DNA from: Campylobacter sp.
GTDB taxonomy: Bacteria > Campylobacterota > Campylobacteria > Campylobacterales > Campylobacteraceae
Assembly (NCBI GenBank): GCA_017940085.1
Contig: JAGAZK010000174.1
Location: 1 to 13,312, forward strand
Length of the DNA stretch: 13,312 nt
Reading direction: 5' to 3'
The notes beneath the pieces are model-generated. The model saw only the letters and a program-made list of their open reading frames with translations, ran no database searches and was not told where the DNA came from. The translations under genes and the position numbers were made by a program. Below are positions 7,028-13,312 of this stretch, one piece after another. The first letter of the stretch is position 1. Each line of letters begins with the position of its first letter.

Positions 7028-7033
7028 AATTTA

Positions 7034-9019
7034 ATGTCGCAAGAAACAAAACATTCAAGAGTAGATAAAGATTTAAGCCAAAAAATTCAAGCTATTATTG
7101 ATAAGGGTGTTAATATGACGGTTTTAGAGAAAAACATTCTAGCACTTTCATTTTATTCACCCCAACTTGCCAAAAAACTTCTTGAAATCAACACAAATAC
7201 CAAATTTGATGTGCTTATTTCCCAAGACAAATTAGATATAAATTTAGTAGAAAAACAAAGCAAAAAAAAGCTTTTTGAAAATCCTATTAAAGAAACTGAA
7301 CAAAAAATCACTGAGTTTGAAAAAGATTATGAAAGATACAGAGCATTGTTTTTTTATGGGCTTGGGAATGGGATTTTTTATAGAACGATTTTATTAAATC
7401 AAACTCATGAGAAAATATTTGTTTTTGAGCCTGAGATTGAGATTATTTATATAGTGTTAAATTTGATTGATTTTTCTTTTGAACTTAAAAACGAAAGATT
7501 TGTTATTTTGCAAAGCGATGTTATGGGGAGTGAGCATTATTGGCGTATTTGCCAACACCCTACCGTATTTTTGCACTCAAAACTATACAATCTCAATGTT
7601 TTTAATGAATTTTATGATTCATACGAAGAAGATATGCTAAAAATAAATGATAATTTGATTAATTCTATTAGACTTAGTCTTATACACAAAGGAAATGATG
7701 TAAATGACACGCTTTTAGGTATTGCTCATCATACTTCAAATATCAAAAATATGGTGGAAAATTATTCGTTTTTAAATTTGTGTAAAACTCGTGCCAAAAA
7801 GACTAAATTTGGTATTATCGTATCTACTGGACCATCTCTAGTCAAACAACTTCCGATATTAAAAAAGGTGGCTCCTTATGCAAGTTTGTTTTGTATAGAT
7901 GCCTCTTATCCGATTCTTAAAAAACACAAAATCAAGCCTGATTATGTATTTTCGCTAGAAAGAGTAGCACCAACAGCTAAATTTTACAAAGACAAAGCTA
8001 GTGAATTTGATGAAAATATATTATTTGTGGTTTCTTCTTTGGTTCATCCTGAGACTGTGGCAAATTTAAAAGATAGAAAAACTTGTTTTGCAATGAGACC
8101 AATTATTTATGAGCTAGGATTTAAAGATAAATTTCATGGATATATAGGAGCTGGAAATAGTGCCGCTCATCTTGCTTTTGAGACAGCTTCAATGCTAAAA
8201 TGCGAAAAAATCGTCTTGATCGGGCAAGATTTGGCTTTTGGAAATGATGGCAAAAGCCACGCCAAAGGTCATATTTACAATGAAAACGAAATTGATCCAA
8301 ATAGAGCAGCTTTACTTGAAGTTGAAGCGTATGGTGGGCAGGGCATGGTTGCAACTACGCCAGTTTGGAAAACTTTCAAAGATATATTTGAGATCACGAT
8401 ACCAACTGTAAAAAATGCTTATGGGATTATTACTTACAATGCTACTGAAGGTGGTGCTAGGATTGGTGGAGCTATAGAAATTCCTTTTGCCAAAATTGCC
8501 CAAGAAATTTTAAAAGAGCCTAAAAAACGCCTTCCTAAGCTTAAATTTGATTCACAAAAAATACAAGATTTGTGCTTAAAAAGAGCAAAATCTCATATCA
8601 AAGAAATATTAGTTTATGGCAAAAAGCTCCAAGCACGCATAGAAAAACTATTTTTGCGTGTAGCAAAAGAGATTGAAAAAGACAAAGCTTTGATTGCAAA
8701 TAATAAAGCAGATAAGATAAATTATGACAAACTCCAAAAATTAGCAAATGCTGTAGATAAGATCAAAGACGAGATTGGAACTCAAAAATTTGCAGATACA
8801 TTTTTATCAACTTGCAATCATTTTTTGGTTACTGAAGATTTAGAACTTGCCAAAATCTCTCTTCGTCCATCAAATACCCAAAAAGAAAAGCAAGATAAAT
8901 TATTTGAGTGGGTAAGTGTGCATGGGTATTGGCTTTTTGGTCTTGCTGGTCATATAGATGCTCATATGAATACTATCAAAAATAATGCCACTTGGTGCGA
9001 TGATTTTAAAGATTATTAA
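7034..9019 (+). CDS. Motility accessory factor (Maf, DUF115) flagellin glycosyltransferase
   Basis: The protein has 661 residues, typical of Campylobacter Maf proteins, which are required for flagellin glycosylation with pseudaminic or legionaminic acid and are thought to transfer the sugar to Ser/Thr of flagellin in the cytoplasm. An N-terminal Maf domain (about 1-240) includes YRALFFYGLGNGIFYRTIL (102-120), a Rossmann-like glycine turn. The central DUF115/MptE-like domain starts at KFGIIVSTGPSLVKQLPIL (258-276), continues with IDASYPILKKHKIKPDYVFS (288-307), GYIGAGNSAAHLAFETASML (369-388) and KIVLIGQDLAFGNDGKSHAK (392-411), and ends with NATEGGARIGG (469-479). The C-terminal third is Lys/Glu-rich and helical. 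It is monocistronic: a sigma-28-like promoter precedes it and a terminator-like hairpin follows. Campylobacters often carry several maf paralogues, so no number is assigned. Its partners pseB and pseH are about 6 kb away. Confidence 0.92.
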   Translation: MSQETKHSRVDKDLSQKIQAIIDKGVNMTVLEKNILALSFYSPQLAKKLLEINTNTKFDVLISQDKLDINLVEKQSKKKLFENPIKETEQKITEFEKDYERYRALFFYGLGNGIFYRTILLNQTHEKIFVFEPEIEIIYIVLNLIDFSFELKNERFVILQSDVMGSEHYWRICQHPTVFLHSKLYNLNVFNEFYDSYEEDMLKINDNLINSIRLSLIHKGNDVNDTLLGIAHHTSNIKNMVENYSFLNLCKTRAKKTKFGIIVSTGPSLVKQLPILKKVAPYASLFCIDASYPILKKHKIKPDYVFSLERVAPTAKFYKDKASEFDENILFVVSSLVHPETVANLKDRKTCFAMRPIIYELGFKDKFHGYIGAGNSAAHLAFETASMLKCEKIVLIGQDLAFGNDGKSHAKGHIYNENEIDPNRAALLEVEAYGGQGMVATTPVWKTFKDIFEITIPTVKNAYGIITYNATEGGARIGGAIEIPFAKIAQEILKEPKKRLPKLKFDSQKIQDLCLKRAKSHIKEILVYGKKLQARIEKLFLRVAKEIEKDKALIANNKADKINYDKLQKLANAVDKIKDEIGTQKFADTFLSTCNHFLVTEDLELAKISLRPSNTQKEKQDKLFEWVSVHGYWLFGLAGHIDAHMNTIKNNATWCDDFKDY

Positions 9020-9022
9020 GCC

Positions 9023-9086
9023 TAGATTTGATTAAATTTAATTAAATTAGTGTAAATTTATGCAAATTTAATCAAATTTATTTTTT
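9023..9086 (+). terminator. AT-rich hairpin with T tract after maf
   Basis: Arms 9023-9039 and 9064-9080 pair over 17 positions (13 perfect inner pairs from TTTGATTAAATTT, plus one G-U in the outer part), with a 24-base loop, and are followed by six T at 9081-9086. It starts four bases after the maf stop and sits just before the thyX promoter, so it would separate the two units. The stem has almost no G or C, so intrinsic strength is uncertain. Confidence 0.5.
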
Positions 9087-9104
9087 ACAAATCTCAAATT
9101 TTTA

Positions 9105-9112
9105 GCTACAAT
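9105..9112 (+). promoter_or_regulatory. Sigma-70 extended -10 of thyX
   Basis: GCTACAAT (TACAAT at 9107-9112) is 24 bases before the thyX ATG, with AT-rich AAATTT runs upstream and no recognisable -35. The same octamer stands before rpsT. This fits Campylobacter sigma-70 promoters and would also serve the genes downstream of thyX. Confidence 0.6.
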
Positions 9113-9136
9113 ATTGCCTTTAAAAAAGGAAAAAAT

Positions 9137-9772
9137 ATGCAAGTAAAGCTTTTAAATTTCACACCACTTTGGGTTTGTTCAAATGCTATTCGCACTTGTT
9201 GGCAGAGTTTTGATAAGAGCGATAATGGCGGAGAAAAAGATCTAGCTTTAATCGATAGAGTTGGCAATCAATTTAAGCATTCAAGCACACTTGAGCATTT
9301 GTTTTATAATTTTTATATAAGTGGCATTTCTAGGGCTTTGCTTCAAGAATTAGCTCGTCATAGGATAGCGAGTTTGAGTGTCAAATCCACTCGCTACACT
9401 CTAAAAGAGCTCAGAAATGAAAGCGAGTTTAAAAGCGGAGATTTTGCAAATGCTAGTCGTTATATCGTGCTTACAAACAATGAAATAGTAGATAATGCGA
9501 GTATTGTAGCACTTGAAAATTTGCGTAAAATTTTGCAAAATTCAATCTCTCTTGATATTGCAAAATATTGTTTGCCAGAGTGCTATAAAACTGAGCTTAG
9601 TTGGAGCATAAATGCAAGAAGTTTGCAAAATTTTCTCTCCCTTCGCACTTCTAAATCCGCACTTTGGGAGATTAGAAATCTAGCAAATGCTGTATTTGAC
9701 GCACTTCCAGATGAGCATAAATTTATTTTTCAAAATTGTTTGAATAAAGAAATTAATGAACAATCTGTTTAA
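9137..9772 (+). CDS. thyX: Flavin-dependent thymidylate synthase ThyX
   Basis: ThyX makes dTMP from dUMP with methylenetetrahydrofolate as carbon donor and FAD/NADPH as reductant, replacing ThyA. The diagnostic motif RHRxxSxxxxSxR is intact at residues 74-86 (RHRIASLSVKSTR), preceded by the conserved SSTLEHLFYNF (49-59), in which H54 belongs to the flavin-binding site. Near the end, SLRTSKSALWEIRNLA (168-183) is the family's substrate-binding segment with R170, variant of the usual LRT-AQWEIR. The 211-residue length is normal. AAAAGGA lies six bases before the ATG. It has its own promoter just after the maf terminator. The DUF475 gene begins 24 bases after its stop. Confidence 0.95.
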   Translation: MQVKLLNFTPLWVCSNAIRTCWQSFDKSDNGGEKDLALIDRVGNQFKHSSTLEHLFYNFYISGISRALLQELARHRIASLSVKSTRYTLKELRNESEFKSGDFANASRYIVLTNNEIVDNASIVALENLRKILQNSISLDIAKYCLPECYKTELSWSINARSLQNFLSLRTSKSALWEIRNLANAVFDALPDEHKFIFQNCLNKEINEQSV

Positions 9773-9796
9773 AATTTATCAAATTTGGTTTATATT

Positions 9797-10777
9797 ATGA
9801 AATATTTTTATTTCTCGTTTTTTTTGGCTTTTGTTGGTGTGATCGGGGCGTTTTTTATAGGCGGGTGGAGCGGAGCTTATATTTGCACACTTTTAGCGAT
9901 TTTAGAGATTAGTCTTAGCTTTGACAATGCTGTTGTAAATGCCAAAACTCTTTCTCAAATGACACCAATATGGCAAGAGAGATTTTTTGTTTTTGGTTTG
10001 CCGATTGCTGTTTTTGGAATGAGATTAGTTTTTCCAATAATAATTGTCGCAATAGCTGCAAATTTAGGGATTTTTGAGACACTAAATTTAGCTATAAACG
10101 ATCCAGATTTGTATCACAAACATCTAAGCACAAACAAAGTCCAAATTTATATGTTTGGTGGGGCATTTTTGCTTATGGTGGCTTTAAATTTTTTCTTTGA
10201 TGAAAAGGAAATTTTGTGGATAAAACCACTTGAATCAAATCCATTTTTAAACACAATCAAAAAAATACCAGCAATTAATGTTTTTGTCGCTTCAAGCATA
10301 GGAATTTTGATAATTTATTTTTCTGGCGAACAAAGCCATGCTATCGCATATTTTTCAGCGATTTTTTTGTATTTGGGGCTGAAAATTTTTGATAAGTATT
10401 TTGGCTCAAATGGCGTCAAAAACGGACTTAGTGGATTTTTGTATTTAGAAGTTTTAGATGCTAGTTTTAGTTTTGATGGCGTAATTGGTGCGTTTGCGAT
10501 GAGTGAAAATATTTTTATAATTATGCTTGGGCTTGGTATTGGAGCGATGTTTGTTAGATCTTTTACGATTTTTATGGTCAGACGCCAAACTCTTAAGGCA
10601 TTTAAATATTTAGAACACGGAGCAAACTACGCTATTTTGGCTTTAGCTATTATTATGTTTGTAGATATTTTTTATGAAGTGGGCGAAATTATCACAGGCA
10701 CGGTAAGTTTGGCGTTTATACTTGCGGCTTTTGTTTGTTCTTTGGTAGCAAAAAAATATGAAAACAAGCAAATTTGA
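9797..10777 (+). CDS. DUF475/TerC-type integral membrane protein
   Basis: This 326-residue protein has about eight to nine membrane helices. Two repeated acidic signatures mark the DUF475 branch of the TerC clan: LEISLSFDNAVVNAKTL (36-52) and LEVLDASFSFDGVIGAFAM (217-235). RSFTIFMVRRQTL (254-266) and YLEHGANYAILALAIIMF (271-288) follow. The pair of E/D-containing helices is typical of TerC-like transporters, which are linked to metal ion (manganese) handling or tellurite resistance; no substrate is shown here. The ATG at 9797 is preferred over a TTG at 9785, since the hydrophobic helix begins right after it, although neither has a strong ribosome site. Its last 20 bases overlap rnhB, so the two are co-transcribed. 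Confidence 0.88.
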   Translation: MKYFYFSFFLAFVGVIGAFFIGGWSGAYICTLLAILEISLSFDNAVVNAKTLSQMTPIWQERFFVFGLPIAVFGMRLVFPIIIVAIAANLGIFETLNLAINDPDLYHKHLSTNKVQIYMFGGAFLLMVALNFFFDEKEILWIKPLESNPFLNTIKKIPAINVFVASSIGILIIYFSGEQSHAIAYFSAIFLYLGLKIFDKYFGSNGVKNGLSGFLYLEVLDASFSFDGVIGAFAMSENIFIIMLGLGIGAMFVRSFTIFMVRRQTLKAFKYLEHGANYAILALAIIMFVDIFYEVGEIITGTVSLAFILAAFVCSLVAKKYENKQI

Positions 10778-11384
10778 ACCAAATTTATTCACTAAATTTA
10801 ATGAAATTTCACCAAATTTATCAAATTTACGCATTTGTGGGATTGATGAAGCAGGTAGAGGAGCATTGGCTGGAGAATTAGTCGTAGCTGGGTGCGTTTT
10901 TAGAGATGATTGCAGTGATTTGGGATTAATGGATTCAAAAAAACTAAGCGAAACAAAAAGAGAAAAGATTTTTGATGAATTAATAGAGCGTTCGCAATAT
11001 TTAGCAGTTTATTTTCGCAATACAATAGTCGATAAAATAGGGCTTAGTGAGTGTTTAAAAAGGGCTTTAATAGTGATAAAATCGCATTTTAAAGGCTGCG
11101 AGTTTATATATGATGGAAATTGTAATTACGGCGTAAATATGATAAATACGCTAGTCAAAGCAGATTCTAAAATCGCCCAAGTTAGTGCGGCAAGTATAAT
11201 TGCAAAAGTTTCTAGAGATCGTCAAATGCGGCGTTTTGACGCACTTTATCCAGATTTTGGTTATGCCAAACACAAAGGTTATGGCACAAAAGATCATCTC
11301 CAAGCTCTAAATAAATTTGGTCCCAATGCTCTAACTCGCCAAAGTTTTCGTATAAAAACGCAAAATTTATTATTTGAGCTGTGA
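10758..11384 (+). CDS. rnhB: Ribonuclease HII, RnhB
   Basis: RNase HII cuts the RNA strand of RNA-DNA hybrids and removes single ribonucleotides from DNA. The four acidic metal ligands are present: D30 and E31 in CGIDEAGRGALAGE (27-40), D119 in YDGN (118-121), and D136 in KADSKIAQVSAASIIAKVSR (134-153). MDSKKLSE (58-65) and YGTKDHLQALNKFGP (175-189) are family signatures. The 208-residue length is normal, with a roughly 25-residue N-terminal extension before the catalytic strand. The start lies inside the DUF475 gene (20-base overlap) without a strong Shine-Dalgarno, suggesting coupling. The next gene starts one base after the TGA. Confidence 0.94.
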   Translation: MKTSKFEPNLFTKFNEISPNLSNLRICGIDEAGRGALAGELVVAGCVFRDDCSDLGLMDSKKLSETKREKIFDELIERSQYLAVYFRNTIVDKIGLSECLKRALIVIKSHFKGCEFIYDGNCNYGVNMINTLVKADSKIAQVSAASIIAKVSRDRQMRRFDALYPDFGYAKHKGYGTKDHLQALNKFGPNALTRQSFRIKTQNLLFEL

Positions 11385-11385
11385 A

Positions 11386-12477
11386 ATGGATATTTTAGAT
11401 TATTTTTATCAAAATCCACCAAAGCTTGAAAACTTCATACCAAGAAAGCAAAGTATTGAGTTTAAAAAAACACTTCTAAAAGGCCCTATGATTTGTGGCA
11501 AAACTTCACTTGTGCTTGATTTTTTGAATAAATTTGATAGATTTTTATATATAAATTTGGGCGATATTAGGCTTTTAGATTATAAATTTTTATCAAATTT
11601 GATTGAATTTATCAAAACTAAACAAATCAAAGCTATTTGTATTGATGAGATTGAAAAATTTGGTTTTTTGGATACTGATTTTGTGCAAAATTTGGAAAAA
11701 AACTGCGAAAATATCGTATTTATCACTAATAAAAATGATTTTGAGATAAATGGATTTGAGAGTTTAAGCTTATATGGGCTTGATTATGAAGAATTTATTG
11801 CATTTTACCATAAAAATTATGGTGAAATAACGCTTTTTAGCCATTTTTTAGCACTTGGCAATAGTCCAAAATCAGCATTTTTAAACTCAAACAATGAATA
11901 TTTAAATGCTATGTTAAAATCCCGTTTTGATGAATTAGAGATTAAAACTTTAGCTCAAATTTCAGAAAAAATTTCTAAGCCATTTAATGCGTATGAGATA
12001 TTTAAAAAACTCAAACAAACAAATAAAATTTCAAAAGATAGATTTTATGCAAATTTAATAAATTTAGAAAAATATGGAGTGATAAGTTTTGCTTCGGATT
12101 TGAGCAAAAAAGCCAAATTTAGACGAGTATTTTTTAATGATTTTGCACTAAAATCAGTTTTGGGATTTGAAAAAAATCCAAATGCAACCATCGCAAATAT
12201 GGTATTTTGTGAGCTTAGGAAATTAGGAGTTGAGATTAAATTTAGTGATTTTAGTGATTTTTTATTGCCAAATTTGCATCAAGCAATCATTATTGCACCT
12301 TTTTTGCCAAATGATTTAGCAATTTTGCGAATAAAAAAGCAAATTAAGCATTTTTTGGATTTGGGTATTCATAAAATTACGATTATTAGCAATTCTGGCG
12401 AGATTGATACAGCTTTTGAAGGTATCAAAATTGTAGTTATGCCGTTTTGGCATTGGGCAGCCGGAATTTCTGCGTGA
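11386..12477 (+). CDS. AAA-type ATP-binding protein of the DUF4143-like kind
   Basis: The 363-residue protein starts at the ATG one base after the rnhB stop. An in-frame TTG at 11374 is rejected because it overlaps rnhB and has no ribosome site. Walker A is GPMICGKTS (33-41) and Walker B is AICIDEIEKF (83-92), followed by a sensor-like strand ENIVFITNKNDF (108-119). A winged-helix region covers about 200-255 (YEIFKKLKQTNKISKDRFYANL, then YGVISFA). The last 100 residues resemble the C-terminal nuclease-fold (DUF4143) domain of archaeal/bacterial AAA_14 ATPases, ending in IKIVVMPFWHWA, but the usual D...ExK catalytic set is not evident. Function is unknown. It ends 80 bases before rpsT. Confidence 0.82.
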   Translation: MDILDYFYQNPPKLENFIPRKQSIEFKKTLLKGPMICGKTSLVLDFLNKFDRFLYINLGDIRLLDYKFLSNLIEFIKTKQIKAICIDEIEKFGFLDTDFVQNLEKNCENIVFITNKNDFEINGFESLSLYGLDYEEFIAFYHKNYGEITLFSHFLALGNSPKSAFLNSNNEYLNAMLKSRFDELEIKTLAQISEKISKPFNAYEIFKKLKQTNKISKDRFYANLINLEKYGVISFASDLSKKAKFRRVFFNDFALKSVLGFEKNPNATIANMVFCELRKLGVEIKFSDFSDFLLPNLHQAIIIAPFLPNDLAILRIKKQIKHFLDLGIHKITIISNSGEIDTAFEGIKIVVMPFWHWAAGISA

Positions 12478-12489
12478 ATTAAAATAAGC

Positions 12490-12509
12490 TTAAATTTAGT
12501 TAAATTTAA
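12490..12509. repeat. Near-palindrome upstream of rpsT
   Basis: Two 9-base arms, TTAAATTTA and TAAATTTAA, are complementary around a central GT. It is the same design as the palindrome at 6923-6944 and lies 13 bases before the rpsT -10. Here it may be promoter-upstream AT-rich DNA, a weak terminator for the ATPase gene, or both. Confidence 0.45.
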
Positions 12510-12519
12510 TATTTAATTC

Positions 12520-12527
12520 GCTACAAT
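12520..12527 (+). promoter_or_regulatory. Sigma-70 extended -10 of rpsT
   Basis: GCTACAAT, identical to the thyX box, ends 30 bases before the rpsT ATG. The upstream region is AT-rich with AAATTT at about 10-base intervals and has no clear -35. It would drive rpsT and prfA together. Confidence 0.65.
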
Positions 12528-12557
12528 CACGGACTAAAATTATTTTAAAGGTAAATT

Positions 12558-12821
12558 ATGGCAAACCATAAATCAGCTGAAAAAAGAGCTAGACAAACAA
12601 TAAAAAGAACTGAGAGAAATCGTTTTTATCGCACAAGACTTAAAAATATCGCAAAAGCTGTTAGAGTTGCGGTAGCTTCAGGCGATAAAACCGCAGCAAG
12701 CGATGCTCTAAAAGTAGCAAATCAAGATCTTCATAGTTTTGTAAGCAGGGGATTTTTGAAAAAACAAACCGCTTCAAGAAAAGTGAGTCGTTTAGCTAAG
12801 CTTGTTAATTCTCTTAATTAA
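12558..12821 (+). CDS. rpsT: 30S ribosomal protein S20
   Basis: This 87-residue basic protein binds 16S rRNA early in 30S assembly. The start [20 protein letters not shown], the middle [20 protein letters not shown] and the end [20 protein letters not shown] are characteristic of S20. AAAGG at 12547-12551 lies six bases before the ATG. Its TAA shares one base with the prfA start codon (TAATG). Confidence 0.97.
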   Translation: MANHKSAEKRARQTIKRTERNRFYRTRLKNIAKAVRVAVASGDKTAASDALKVANQDLHSFVSRGFLKKQTASRKVSRLAKLVNSLN

Positions 12822-13312
12822 TGTTAGCCCAAAAATTACAACCTTTCATAGATCGCTATAATGAGCTTTCGTTCTTGCTTAGCGATCCAAAAATCACTTC
12901 AGATGTATCCAAAATGGCGAAGCTCTCAAAAGAGCAGAGCGATTTAGAGCCAATTAAAACAGCTACTGATAAATATCTAAAAATTTTATCAGATATAGAA
13001 GATAATAAATCCTTACTCGATGATGATGAGCTCGGAGATCTTGCAAAAGACGAGCTTAAACGCTTAGAAGATGAACAAATTTCTACACAAGAAGAGATCA
13101 AAATCTTGCTTTTGCCAAAAGATCCAAATGACGATAGAAATATATTTTTAGAACTTCGTGCTGGGACTGGCGGAGACGAAGCGGCCTTGTTTGTAGGCGA
13201 TTTGGCAGCTGCTTATATAAGATATACTGAACTAAAAGGCTATAAATACGAAATTGTTAGCCAAAGTGAAGGAAGCGTTGGCGGATATAAAGAAATAATT
13301 TTATTAATCAAA
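12821..13312 (+). CDS. prfA: Peptide chain release factor 1, 5' part
   Basis: The first 164 codons are present and the frame runs off the right edge. RF1 recognises UAA and UAG and triggers peptide release. Visible parts are the N-terminal helical domain (about 1-100), which starts [20 protein letters not shown], and the class-I release factor signature [13 protein letters not shown] (112-124) in domain 2, then [11 protein letters not shown] (149-159). The codon-recognition PxT and the catalytic GGQ lie beyond the window, so RF1 rather than RF2 rests on the N-terminal sequence and the rpsT-prfA pairing known in Campylobacter. The ATG overlaps the rpsT stop by one base, with no strong Shine-Dalgarno, which suggests termination-reinitiation. 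Confidence 0.93.
   Translation, partial: MLAQKLQPFIDRYNELSFLLSDPKITSDVSKMAKLSKEQSDLEPIKTATDKYLKILSDIEDNKSLLDDDELGDLAKDELKRLEDEQISTQEEIKILLLPKDPNDDRNIFLELRAGTGGDEAALFVGDLAAAYIRYTELKGYKYEIVSQSEGSVGGYKEIILLIK

Noticed and set aside
7007..7033. Upstream TTG start for maf adding nine residues
   Set aside because: It has no ribosome site, and AAAGGA stands at ideal distance before the ATG at 7034.
12856..13101. Ser-rich minus-strand frame of 81 codons at the right end
   Set aside because: It is the antisense of the acidic N-terminal domain of prfA, whose own frame continues to the window edge.

Overview
The window is AT-rich (roughly 30% GC by eye), densely packed chromosomal DNA. It has the gene content and style of a Campylobacter: a pseudaminic-acid flagellin-glycosylation pair, a Maf-type (DUF115) flagellin glycosyltransferase, ThyX as thymidylate synthase, a PP0621-family zinc-ribbon protein, sigma-70 promoters with a clear -10 (GCTACAAT) but no obvious -35, and AAATTT everywhere. 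The species is not determinable from the sequence alone; a Campylobacter outside the jejuni/coli pair (C. fetus/hyointestinalis-like) is my inference.

Layout. (1) Bases 3-2121, plus strand: the 3' end of a PCu(A)C copper chaperone gene, then pseB, pseH and an unrecognised 158-residue gene that overlaps pseH. (2) Bases 2084-6856, minus strand: a seven-gene run reading leftward from a promoter near 6885: AI-2E-family membrane protein, a 225-residue NuoG-like orphan, ribA, rsmG, a PP0621-family protein, a 102-residue unknown and a CorC/HlyC-type CBS membrane protein. Most junctions are ATGA-type overlaps. The last gene converges on the 158-residue gene and overlaps it by 38 bp. (3) Bases 6857-7033: a divergent intergenic region full of AAATTT palindromes and direct repeats, carrying the minus-strand promoter and a sigma-28-like promoter candidate facing maf. 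(4) Bases 7034-12477, plus strand: maf, an AT-only terminator-like hairpin, then thyX, a DUF475/TerC-type membrane protein, rnhB and an AAA-type ATPase, the last four closely packed. (5) Bases 12478-13312: a promoter, rpsT, and the first 164 codons of prfA, whose ATG overlaps the rpsT stop codon.

Functional themes. PseB and PseH are two of the enzymes that make CMP-pseudaminic acid, and Maf is thought to transfer that sugar to flagellin. Two arms of flagellar glycosylation therefore flank an unrelated housekeeping operon, and the sigma-28-like site before maf would link it to late flagellar gene timing. The rest is mostly housekeeping: riboflavin synthesis (RibA), 16S rRNA methylation (RsmG), dTMP synthesis (ThyX), RNA-DNA hybrid removal (RnhB), ribosomal protein S20 and release factor 1. 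I saw no tRNA, rRNA, CRISPR array, insertion sequence or phage gene, and no clearly new multi-gene system. The most interesting unknowns are the 158-residue gene coupled to pseH, the NuoG-like orphan, the repeat-rich maf/AI-2E intergenic region, and the ATPase with an apparently degenerate C-terminal domain.
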